Shown here piece after piece: positions 1 to 9,100 of a stretch of DNA of 64,000 bases. Below the pieces are notes generated by a model, which was not told where the DNA came from, did no database searches, and saw only the letters and a list, made by a program, of their open reading frames with translations. Numbering within the stretch: the first letter of the stretch is position 1; every line of letters starts with the position of its first letter. Position numbers and translations under genes: made by a program. The DNA is taken from the NCBI GenBank assembly GCA_905221605.1, contig CAJNDS010002421.1:9926-73925 (forward strand), read 5' to 3'. This DNA is from Symbiodinium natans (Eukaryota; Sar; Dinophyceae; Suessiales; Symbiodiniaceae).

Positions 1-27
1 CAGAGGAGGAGACACCTGGGACGGCCT

Positions 28-500
28 AAACCCTAAACCCTAAACCCTAAACCCTAAACCCCAAAACCCCAAACCCTAAAACCCGGGTCGAGGGAGTTCA
101 AAGAAAAGGTTCGGACCTGGGTCTAGGGCTTCGGAGTGGAGGCCTTAAGGCTTAGGAGTTCTAGCGGCTTCGAAGTTCTACTGCCTGAGCCCGAAACCCT
201 CAACCCTAAACCCTAAACCCTAAACCCAAACCCCAAACCCTAAACCCCAAACCCTAAACCGGCAGAGTGCCGCGGCGGCACAACTCGCGCATCTGCTCCT
301 CAGGCAGAGCCGCGCTGCTCAGGTCCAAGCCTCCGGGCGCGGCTCTTCGGGGTCGGAGCCACGGATTTAGGGCTTAAGTTTGGGGTTTCGGGTTTCGGGT
401 TTCGGGTTTCGGGTTTAGGGTTTAGGGTTTAGGGTTTAGGGTTTAGGGTTTAGGTTTTAGGGTTTAGGGTGTAGGGTTTAGGGTTTAGGGTATAGGGTCT
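28..500. repeat. Telomere-like arrays around the leftmost exons (CCCTAAA at 28-60 and 190-260, TTTAGGG at 380-500)
   Basis: Short perfect and degenerate heptamers with variants TTTCGGG and TTTGGGG. The C-rich strand lies left of the exon-like island at 260-345 and the G-rich strand lies right of it. Because both orientations occur within 500 bp and coding-like DNA lies between, this is interstitial repeat and not the chromosome end. The stretch 500-840 that follows has no coding signal and sits inside the predicted intron between the exons at 965 and 345. Confidence 0.9.
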
Positions 501-1646
501 CGGGGTCCAGTGCTATAGCTGTTAAAGGTTTGGGAAGATTCGTGCTTTAGCGCCTAACTCATTGAGGAATCATTTAGGGGTTGGAGGCCTTTTTGGAGCT
601 GTTCGATACTCTTTTGGGCACCGAAGTTTAGGCCACCTTTATCTTAGAGTCTTGGGAGGGAGACAAGGCTCCCGAGGGGGATCCAAAACTCTGAAACCAC
701 GAGCATGGCATAGGGGAAGGGCGAGAAGTTGCTAAAGTCTTGAGGGTCTAGACTCTCTTGCTTATGATGGGTGGCAGACTGCGACGAGGGTGCCAATCTT
801 GGCAAGCAAAACAGACCCTTAGCCATATCTAGTCCAAAGGCAAAAACCTAAACCCAGAACCGAACCCAAAACCCCAAACCGTAGCCCTAAACCCTAAACC
901 CTAAAGCCTAAAGCCTAAAGCCTAAACCCTGGACTCTAGTCCTAAACCCCGACAACCCTTATACCCTCAAAAGAGCATCTTCGCAGCCAGCTTCCCAGCA
1001 CTTCCAAAGTTCCGCAATGAAGCAATGGTCGTCAGGATCCTATAAAGATTTCAGGGCTAGGGTTTGAGGTTTGGGGTTTAGAAGGTTTGGGGTTTGGGGT
1101 TTAGGGTTTGGGGTTTAGGGTTTAGGGTTTAGGGTGTAGGGTTTAGTTCCGTTACTCACGGGTTGTTGGAGGTTTAGCAGCCGTGCCTCGAACCTCCACA
1201 CCGAAAGTTGCAAGCGGACGTAGCTCAAGAGCCTCGCGCCCTGGAAGGGTCTCGAGAGTGGGGGTTTTCAGGGTTTAGGGTTTAGGGTTTAGGGTTCAGG
1301 GTTTGTTTGGGGTTCACTCTGCAGTGTTGCATCTGTAGCGGGTTTGTCGGTTGTGCAAAACAGACTTCCAGGAGCTCAAGCGCGTTTAGGGAGGTGTCAC
1401 GGGGCTCATATGGGGGTTTACGAAATGAGGGACCACTATAAACCCCCAACTAGCAGGATTCCCCAATAAGGTACCCCTAATTTCGGAACCCCCAGATGTG
1501 AAGGCTTTGGAGGGTTCTCCCCCCTAAACCCTAAACCCTAACCCCTAAACCCTAAACCCTAAACCCGGAACGCCATGCGCCAAAGTGGCACCATTCGTTG
1601 ACAAACCCAGGAGGAGCCTGCCAGTGTTCGCTGCCAGGTGGAGAGA
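83..1646 (-). CDS. Exon chain of an unrecognised minus-strand gene running off the left edge
   Basis: Candidate exons, in order of transcription, are 1646-1565, 1240-1160, 1039-965, about 345-260 and about 116-83. The exon at 1240-1160 starts after a ccttccag acceptor, ends at a GTGAGT donor and reads GARLLSYVRLQLSVW at its start; it joins in phase with 1039-965, which reads DPDDHCFIAELWKCW. The exon at about 345-260 reads GGLDLSSAALPEEQMRELC and its donor GTTTAGGG is the first base of a telomere array. The donor of 1646-1565 lies one base off in phase, so one boundary is wrong or the site is non-canonical. I do not recognise the protein. The order, strand and phase argue for one gene, but other frames are open in two of the exons, so the translation is tentative. 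Confidence 0.45.
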
Positions 1647-2030
1647 CTGCGAAGAAAAGCCTGCGCCATAACCCCCTCAACCCTAAACCCCCTAAACCCT
1701 AAACCCTAAACCCCAAACCCTAAACCCTAAACCCCAAACAAACTGCAGCTTCAAGTCCAGGCATGTTAAGGTCAGGGTTTAGGGCTCAGGGTTGGAGGTT
1801 TGGGGCTTTGGTGCTCAGGGTTTGGAGCTCCGGGTTTAGGGCTCAGAGGGTTTGAGGGTTTTCAGTCCCCTGTAGAACGCGGCAACTACATGCGGCAGCT
1901 CAAAAAGCAACACAGTAATGAAATAGGTGATGCGGGGGCACAAAATCACAGCTCGAAACCCTTCACCCGGAACCCTAAACCCTAAACCCTAAACCCTAAA
2001 CCCTAAACCCTAAACCTCAAAAGAGAGCCC
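1062..2030. repeat. Telomere-like arrays at 1062-1145, 1265-1310, 1525-1565, 1680-1740 and 1972-2025
   Basis: Arrays of 3 to 8 heptamers placed between the candidate exons at 965-1039, 1160-1240 and 1565-1646. The array at 1525-1565 on the minus strand begins directly at the donor of exon 1646-1565. The non-array part at 1310-1510 shows no open frame of note and is taken as intron. At 1870-1918 a short open stretch exists on both strands (SPVERGNYMRQLKK on plus); it was not assigned. Confidence 0.85.
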
Positions 2031-2120
2031 CTGTCACTTGCCTCCAGCACGTCTTGGCGGCGGTGCTGCCGCCGGCGCAGCGACAGGCGCCGCGCGACAA
2101 GAAGCGCAAGCGCCCCTGCT

Positions 2121-2300
2121 TGGAGGTTCATGGTACTTATTAACCAAGTAGGGTTTTGGGTTTAGGGTTTAGGGTTTAGGGTTTAGGGTTTAAGGTTTAG
2201 GGTTTTAACTGTACTTATAACCATATTAGGGGGAGGTAAGGCGCTCACAATTGGGTTATATGCACAGTCTTGACTGGTTAATATGTACCATGAACCTCCA
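2121..2300. mobile_element. Inverted-repeat introner-like element, copy 1, opened by a telomere array
   Basis: The two ends are inverted copies: the left begins CTTGGAGGTTCATGGTAC then TTATTAACCAA, and the right end is its reverse complement with few changes. Further in, AACTGTACTTATAACC on the left pairs with a related sequence on the right. Between these two left-arm segments lies a TTTAGGG array at 2150-2210, so the array was inserted into, or grew inside, the left arm. Ends of the form GAG|GTTCATGG and CCTCCAAG| are usable splice sites on either strand. On minus, ...GNHLE would join QGRLRFLSRGAC; on plus, RKRPCLE would join WLPQILRLG, so the host strand is undecided. Confidence 0.7.
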
Positions 2301-2510
2301 AGTGGTTGCCGCAGATTTTACGGCTTGGGCGCTTCCCCCACAAAAAGGGACCCCTTCTATGCCCCCAATAAGATTTCTTCCGAAGAAGCAACTCAAGTTT
2401 TTGGAAACACCCACATGGGGCTGAGGGTTGTGAGTCTCGAGCACTTTTGGGCTTAGGGTGAAGGCTTCAGCTTTGGGAGGGTTCATGAGGCTTGCAAATT
2501 GCCAAGGCAT
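2301..2510 (-). CDS. Short open frame beside introner copy 1, possible exon
   Basis: A 70-codon open frame starts with ATG at 2510, contains SKNLSCFFGRNLIGGIEG, and runs up to the right end of the inverted-repeat element at 2300, where TGGAG|GTTC could serve as donor. It may be the exon upstream of the element. No family is recognised and the opposite strand also has a short open frame, so this is a weak call. The rest of 2510-2650 holds only a short possible exon before an array at 2655-2705. Confidence 0.25.
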
Positions 2511-2859
2511 GGCTACATGAAACGCGACAAACTTTCATCACGTGTCTCCCAGCCAGCGCTTCAGAAAACCCCCCTAAACCCTCTTCCCGGGTATTGGCGC
2601 CTAGGCTTGCAGCTTCTGCCACATGGACCGCATCACCTCATGTCAAAGTTGTGGGGGTTTAGGGTTTAGGGTTTAGGCTTTAGGTTTTAGGGTTTAGGGT
2701 TTAGGGTGTTTTCTGGGCGTAGGGTGCTAAATCGGACGACCATCTGCACCAGACTCGCATGTTTGACAGCGCCATGCCAGCCCAACTCGGGTCCAATGGC
2801 CCTGATCACAACACGACACTCATATATGCAAAAGGACCTGCCTGTCGACGTACATCTTC

Positions 2860-3105
2860 ATTGCATATACATTTGCATATGCATGTACATATGCGTTTAC
2901 ATATACATTTGCATATGAACTTACACATACATCCACACATACATTTGCATAGACATTTGCATAATTTTGCATATACATCTGCATAAACATTTGCGTACAC
3001 CTTCGCATGTACATGTACATTACATATGAACGTACTCATACATTCACACCGACATATGCAAATACACATACAGCCACGAGCTACATACGCATAAACACAC
3101 ATAGT
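2860..3105. repeat. ACATAT/GCATAT microsatellite
   Basis: Irregular hexamer-like repeat of CATATACATTTGC and related units over about 240 bp. All the open frames through it consist of repeated His, Met, Cys and Tyr and are by-products of the period. It lies between two telomere-like arrays, inside what I take to be intronic or intergenic DNA. Confidence 0.85.
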
Positions 3106-3201
3106 ATAGTGCTTTGCAAGAGCATCTCACCCTACACCCTAAGCCCTAAACCCTAAACCCCAAACCCTAAACCCTAAACCCTCATAAAATATCGACCCAA
3201 G

Positions 3202-3297
3202 AGATCAGGGACTCTGTAAAGCAGCTGCGGCCTCCTGCAGCCAGCGGCCGAACTCTCTGTGGCGCCCGCGCGAAAAGGCAATGCCTTGGAGCAAGGA
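3202..3297. other. Exon-like island between CCCTAAA (left) and TTTAGGG (right) arrays
   Basis: About 96 bp of non-repetitive, GC-rich sequence. On plus it has a cccaag acceptor and a GTGAG donor and reads IRDSVKQLRPPAASGRTLC. On minus, after an AG at about 3284, it reads IAFSRGRHREFGRWLQEAA and ends in a TGA. Both are plausible; the neighbouring genes are on minus, which favours the second reading as a last exon. The following 3370-4020 holds no supported gene; it lies between a TTTAGGG array (3310-3372) and a CCCTAAA array (4016-4065). Confidence 0.35.
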
Positions 3298-4076
3298 GTG
3301 AGATGACTTTTTAGAGTTTAGGGCTTAGGGTTTAGGGTTTACAGTTTAGGGTTTAGGGTTTAGGGTTTAGGGTACACAAGTCTGAGGCCCTGCAGAGGCT
3401 TGTGCAGGTTTTTGGGGCTGAGTGTTTCTACACTGTATACCCCCCCCCCAACGTGTCGCGCGAACCAAAGAGAAACACGACAACACGCCGTGGACTGACT
3501 ATCCAAGCGGCTCGTGGAATTTCGGAAGTCCATTGGCACGGGCACATGCAAACGCGTGCATTAGCGCTGTCTCTGCATGCTGAGCGCCTGAGGCTTCAAG
3601 CTTGACTTCTTCTTCATCGCGGGGGTTTTGGTCCCAGTCTCTGGTTCAAAGCGGCTGGATCGGACATTCCGTTGCAGAGCATCTACTGTGGCAGGGCAAC
3701 TACACACATGCTCAACATTGTGGTTGTAAACCGCGCAGATGATGCCGCACTCGCCTTCGAATCACACCCGTAACTGATCTTTCAACATTATTCCTCAGGT
3801 TAACATTGTATGAAGGGCATACATATTTAGGAAGCGCATGTATACCCGCTCTTCATCCAAGCTTCTCTACATGATGTTCACAGGGCTGAGCCTCATGGGA
3901 GTCGGATCTTTTTGTCGATCTCATGACTTGTCGAGCTGCGGGCTTTGGCAGCCACTCATCGAAACAATGAACATCGCACAGAAGCACACGGCGCTCCTCA
4001 CATCAATCGCTCCCCCAAACCCTAAACCCTAAACCCTAAACCCTAAACCCTAAACCCTAAACCCTTGTGCCGCTGT

Positions 4077-6033
4077 TTACAGGCTTTGCGGGCAGGTTCC
4101 CGGACATTCCTGCCAGTCGGCATGGCAGCCGCACGTCACCGGACACTGGGGGCGGAGTGATAGGAAGACATCCAGCTCCTAGACTGAAATTGAGGAATTA
4201 CAGCAATTTTCGCTGTTTCTTAGGAATTACACTACCCAAAAAAACTAAATTTGTCATTTGCGCTGTTTCTGAGGAACTACAGTGCTCGAAAATGTAAGAC
4301 TGAAATTGTGATTTTGGCTGTTTCTTACGAAGTACGGTACCCAAAATCTTTAAAAAACTATTCCCAAAGAATCCCTAAGGCTCTGCCCTTGGTGTGCAGA
4401 TGTTGCCGCCACCCAGCTCGACGATCTCCTCGGAGGCGAAGAAGGCGCAGCCCTCCAAACCTTCAGGGGTTTAGGGTTTAGGGTTTAGGGTTTAGGGTTT
4501 AGGGTTTAGGGTTTAGGGTTTAGGGTTTAGGGTTTAGGGTACTTTTGGAACAACACTACAGTCGGACGTGCTGTGAAGATGCCAGACATGTAAGCAAACT
4601 GGCCTTGATGCCCAGAAAACTAGTATATACTAGAGTAATTCTACTGTAGTATACTACAGTATACTAGTGTAGACTATAGCATACTACAGTGCTCTAGCCT
4701 AAACCCTAAACCCTAAACCCTAAACCCTAAACCCTAAACCCTAAACCCTAAACCCTAAACCTTGGTCGTCTTTCCCCGCCTCGCGGGTGTGGGATGTTCA
4801 GCCCAAGCTCGAACTTACCTTCCATCACGTCCCGGTGCCAACCTCCTGTCGCATAGTACTCGGCGGCCCTCTGCAAAGACTCCTGGTTGGGGGTTCAGGG
4901 TGCTTTTTAACCAATGATTATAGGGTTTAGGGTTTAGGGTTTAGGGTTTAGGGTTTGGAGTTTAGGGTTTAGGGCTAGAACTGTACTTATTACTGTACTT
5001 ATAAACCTATTGGGGCACTTAAGGGGCTGATAAGAGGGTTGTAGGTACAGTTATGATTGGTGAAGAAGTACATTTGCACTTCAACCCTCAGGCACTCAAT
5101 TGCCATGAGCTTCCACATCAAGAAACAGAGCAGAAAAGATGGAAAGAAAGAAGAGGTCCTCCGTAAACTCTAAACCCTAAACCCTAAACCCTAAACCCGA
5201 AACCCTAAACCCTAAACCCTAAACCCGAAGCCCTAAACCCTAAACCCTAAACCCTAAACCCTAAACCCTAAACCCTAAACCCTAAACCCTAAACCCTAAA
5301 CCCTAAACCCCACACCACGGCCGAGCCGCCGTCTTGTTCGGGCCCGGAAGCAAGTCGTAGAACCGGCGCCTCAGGGTCTCCTCGTACACCAGCTTGGAGG
5401 TCAGCCACGTCTGCTCCGTCATCAGGCCGTACCTAGTTCATGGTTGGGATCATCTCAAAAACTTAAAACCTACATTCCTTATTTGGTTTAAAGTTCCCTT
5501 AGAAATCTATATTCCTTGTTTGATTTAAGTACCCTTAGAAATCTATATTCCTTATTTGGTTTTTAAGTACCCTTAGAAATCTAAAAATGTTACCCAACCA
5601 TCAGCAAGGTACGTGAAGGCTCCCGTGAGGTAGCGCCGGATGTACTCCTAGGATGGCCCCTTATGGAAGCCTCTGAAAGAGGGTTTAGGGTTTAGGGTTT
5701 AGGGTTTAGGGTTTAGGGTTTAGGGTTTAGGGTTTAGGGTTTAGGGTTTAGGGTTTAGGGTTTAGGGTTTAGGGTTTAGGGAACATGAGCCTCTGAAATC
5801 CAAAAGAGGGAAAGTACATAACACATCCCAAGGGCCTACCTGAATATGATCCTCTCAAGCCCTAAAAAAGAGGGAGGAGCTGTACAAGATGTCCTCACAA
5901 AAAGAATAGAACAGTTTTTCAGGGTTTAGGGTTTAGGGTTTAGGGATAGAGGGGGTACCGAGACTCGCTGGCCAAGAGCTCCCTGGTAGTCCAGTCCCTG
6001 CATGGGGCCTGCCGGAGCTTGGGCGACTCCTCC
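4077..6033 (-). CDS. Multi-exon gene of unknown function with a CPxTCGC cysteine-rich tail
   Basis: Exons on minus: 6033-5959 (GGVAQAPAGPMQGLDYQGAL...), 5647-5613 (EYIRRYLTGAF), 5432 to about 5309 (YGLMTEQTWLTSKLVYEETL...), 5109-5086 (LMAIECLR), 4882-4819 (ESLQRAAEYYATGGWHRDVM), 4460 to about 4390 (LEGCAFFASEEIVELGGG) and 4145-4077 (CPVTCGCHADWQECPG, then stop). The first six join in phase: TCG|GAG, TTC AC|G TAC, AGG|GAG, GAA G|GT. Donors include GTAAGT, GTACC and a GTTTAGGG that is itself the start of a telomere array. The link to the last exon is not resolved. The Cys tail resembles the ShK-like tails common in dinoflagellate proteins and in the next gene upstream. No overall family is recognised; the 5' end may lie further upstream. 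Confidence 0.6.
4190..4375. repeat. Three degenerate tandem copies of a roughly 65 bp unit
   Basis: Copies start near 4190, 4240 and 4305 and share a core of GCTGTTTCTTAGGAATTAC followed by a run of CCCAAAA. The block sits in the predicted intron between the exons at 4460-4390 and 4145-4077. No coding signal. Confidence 0.7.
4466..4760. repeat. Telomere-like arrays at 4466-4540 (TTTAGGG) and 4698-4760 (CCCTAAA), with a short palindromic AT tract between
   Basis: The arrays are perfect over roughly nine heptamers each and face each other inside one predicted intron (between minus-strand exons at 4882-4819 and 4460-4390). Between them, 4622-4700 holds several overlapping palindromes built from CTAGTATACTA and CTGTAGTATACTACAG, able to form hairpins. 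Confidence 0.9.
4883..5085 (-). mobile_element. Inverted-repeat introner-like element, copy 2, making up a whole intron
   Basis: The 203 bp between exons 5109-5086 and 4882-4819 is entirely this element. On minus it begins GTTGAAGTGCAAATGTAC, carries ATAACTGTACC and the core CCCCTTAAGTGCCCC, and ends in the inverted counterpart followed by CCAACCAG at the acceptor. The arm nearest the acceptor contains a telomere array (plus-strand coordinates 4921-4970). The ends are more diverged than those of copies 1 and 3. Confidence 0.65.
5162..5310. repeat. CCCTAAA array of about 20 heptamers
   Basis: The array is perfect apart from AACCCGAAG variants. On the coding (minus) strand it is TTTAGGG and starts at the predicted donor of exon 5432-5309, so the first bases of this intron are telomere repeat. 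Confidence 0.9.
5465..5582. repeat. Three tandem copies of a roughly 52 bp AT-rich unit
   Basis: Units contain CCTTATTTGGTTT and CCCTTAGAAATCTA. The block fills most of the intron between exons 5647-5613 and 5432-5309, a position typical for neutral intron repeats. Confidence 0.75.
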
Positions 6034-6175
6034 CTGAGCGGTGCACCTGTGCTCTGGGCTGTCGGTAGGGTTTAGGGTTTAGGGTTTAGGGTTTAGGGTT
6101 TAGGGTTTAGGGTTTCGGGTTTGGGGTTTAGGGTTTCGGGTTTAGGGTTTAGGGTTTCGGGCTTCGGGTTTCGTT
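5681..6175. repeat. TTTAGGG arrays at 5681-5780, 5927-5945 and 6067-6175
   Basis: The first array is about 14 perfect heptamers. The third carries TTTCGGG and TTTGGGG variants and fills the short gap between the stop codon of the membrane-protein gene at 6190 and the first supported exon of the next gene at 6033. The stretch 5780-5927 has no coding signal. Confidence 0.9.
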
Positions 6176-6189
6176 GGGGTTGAGGAAGT

Positions 6190-9100
6190 TTAGGGCAGGA
6201 TCTGTGCTGAGGCGAAGTGGCATCTCTTCGGGCAGCCGAAGGGGACGGTGGCGAAGGCACCAGCTGCGGGTTCCAGAGGGTTGTCACAGCCGCACGTCTG
6301 AGGGCACAGTGCTCGCACGCTGCTGAGGTTGAAGACCTCCACAGCTCGGAACTCGGACTCTCTTCTAGGCTTCCGTCCGGCGGGCTTAGGTCTACAGTGG
6401 ATGGAAAGCTGGGAAAGATTTTCGAAGTTTAAAAACCAAGAGGCTGCACACAGCTGATCTTGCGACTTCAGAGCGGCACAACTGTCCACTTGACCGTTGG
6501 TGATGCTGCGCAGCCGGGAACGCACCAAATGTGGGGAGAAAGCGGAATCGGTGCATGGCAAGTTGTTTGCAGCTATAGCAACCGTGCTCTTATCGAGCAG
6601 AATCACCTGCTGGATTCGATCATATGTGGGTGTGTCGTCCGAGTCCAGAGTCGTCCAGCCGCCTTGCTGATTCACAAAGCCGGTGTAGAGGCCTCCTAAG
6701 CCCTGCACAGCGAGCAGCTCGAGCTTTGCGAGCTGGAGCACGTTCTCCTGCTGCGAAGAAAGCCTCATCGCACCCTCTTTCGGGAAAGTGGGCGCGGCTT
6801 CGATGATCCCGGTGGCCGCGTTCACTGCGTAGATGAAGTCTTGCCTCCCACTGCAGAGGATGTCCAGTGCAAGGTCCACTGTCTGGTGGAGAGGCTGCAG
6901 CAACAAGTACCAGGACAGGATGAGGCCGACAATCAGGAGTGCGATCTGAAGGGCGTTCCACATACGCTCATTTTTCCCCACCTTGAGGTGCTCCAACCCT
7001 GGGAAGAAAGGCCGAGAAATCGGGAGTGTGCCGAGCTTGTCCAGTAGAAACCGGGGCCTTCGCGGCATGAACGCAGACTCGATCAGCTCATCCAGATCCA
7101 AGATGAAGGCCAGGGCAACAGCATTCAAGATAAGGTCAGATAGGTTGAGGGTGTTTGCAAGGTACCGGGTTCCTGTGACCATCAGGCTGCAAGCAACCAT
7201 CATGCGAGGGAAGGCCACAAGGGTCAACAGCATATACTTGCGCCCTCGGGACAACTGGGAGATGGCAAGGGGCCTCTCGTCCAAGGCATCTTCGTCTGCG
7301 GCAGTCGCGACGTTTGTGGTGTCTCCAAGCGGATAAGAATGGATTGCCCCGAAGAACTCTAGGACGTTGAAGGCCTCCTGGGAGGTTCATGGTACCTATT
7401 AACCAATTCTAACTGTACTTATACCAGCCCCTTAAGTGCCAATTTGTTGTTAGAAGTACAGTTATCCTAAGCCCTAAACCCTAAACCCTAAACCCTAAAC
7501 CCTAAACCCTAAACCCTAAACCCTAAACCCTGTGAGTCCTTCAGGGTGGTGCTGAGCCAGCAGCCAATGGCCAACAACGCCAAAGCCGGGCCAATGGCGC
7601 TGTAGCTGGCCAAGTCGGTGACCAAGCCTTCTTGGCTTCCAGCTACTTGGGTTTAGGGCTTGGGGTTTAGGGTTTAGGGTTAGGGTTTAGGGTTTAGGGT
7701 TTAGGGTTTAGGGTTTAGGGTTTAGGGTTTAGGGTTTAGGGTTTAGGGTTTAGGGTTTAGGGTTTAGGGTTTAGGGTTTAGGGTTTAGGGTTTAGGGTTT
7801 AGGGTTTAGGGTTTAGGGCGTCTCGCCGCGCAGCGGCACTTACATGCGTAAATGGCGCCCCTACACACCCAGGGGGTGTGCATGTCACGCGAAGGCATCT
7901 CTTGTCAATGTAATCCAATATTTTCATTGGTGCTGGGTTCTTCTCCCCACCCATTGTCCATCCAGTAAAGGTGTCCATCACTGCCGGGTATCTTCTGGGT
8001 CCAGGCACCCTAGAAAAGGGTGGGTACGGCCTAAGCAGGCCGGGTGGGAATTTAGGGTTTAGGGTTTGGGGTTTAGGGTTAGGGTTTGGGGCTTAGGGCC
8101 TGTGAGGAATTCTAGCCCACATCAACACATGGGCACTTCCCAAACTTGAGGGGTACCCCTCTGATTCCCCAAATAGAATACAATCCCCTTAGAAAGGGAC
8201 CCCCCCAAAAAAATAAACAAAAAAAAACACGATTTTCGGAAAACCCCGAATGCGAAGATCCCTTTTTTCACTCCTGGGGTCTGGTCAAAACCCTAAACCC
8301 TAAACCCTAAACCCTAAACCCTAAACCCTAAACCCTAAACCCTAAACCCTAAACCCTAAACCCTGCCCCTTTTTCGCTTCTGGGGGCTGGTCTGTGAGTT
8401 TGCAAGTTGCAGCGACTCATCTTGGGAGCAAACCCGGCGCGCCAAAGACCGGCCGCCCCCCACATCTGCGTAGCGTGCGTCGTGGGCGATGTTGGCCTTG
8501 CTGGTTTAGGGTTTAGGATTTGGGGTTCAGGGTTCAGGGTTCAGGGTTCAGGGTTTAGGGTTTAGGGTTTAGGGTTTAGGGTTTAGGGTTTAGGGTTTAG
8601 GGTTTAGGGTTTAGGGTTTAGGGTTTAGGGTTTAGGGCTCAGCATCTCAAGTCCGAGCATTCACTAGTCAAGCAGCTTGTGAAGCGTTGGAAAAAAAACC
8701 CACCCACCCACCCAAGAAACCCATAACATTGAGAAAATACAAAGTTCACTCAATACATTCCCAGTAGTTAGTTTTTAACGGACCCAAAACCCGAAATCTA
8801 ATCTAAGGCCCACAATAGGCCCTTTACGCTCTTAGGGCCTTAAACCCTACGGTTTAGAAGCCCCTATTGGTGCAGGCTCGGTTTTGGTCAAAAATCCAGA
8901 AGACGAGAGGCCACCCAGAAGTCGACTTCAGTACTAAAAACTCGCATTTTTAATAGGGACCCAGGCCGATCCTGGGGTCCCCCCCTCATTTGGGGTGTTT
9001 TTGGAGGCAAACTTTCCCTCCCAAGGGGGGGTCGGAGTTTGGGGTTTAAAATTGAAAAATGCGACCCCCCCTTGACTAAAACTAGGCTGTGAAAAGGTCG

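Noticed and set aside
6217-7336. Plus-strand ORFs over the last exon of the membrane-protein gene
   Set aside because: Antisense shadows; the minus frame matches a known family.
1-8640. Left end of a chromosome (telomere)
   Set aside because: Arrays are short, occur in both orientations and alternate with exon-like DNA over tens of kilobases; a telomere would be one long array of one orientation at the edge.
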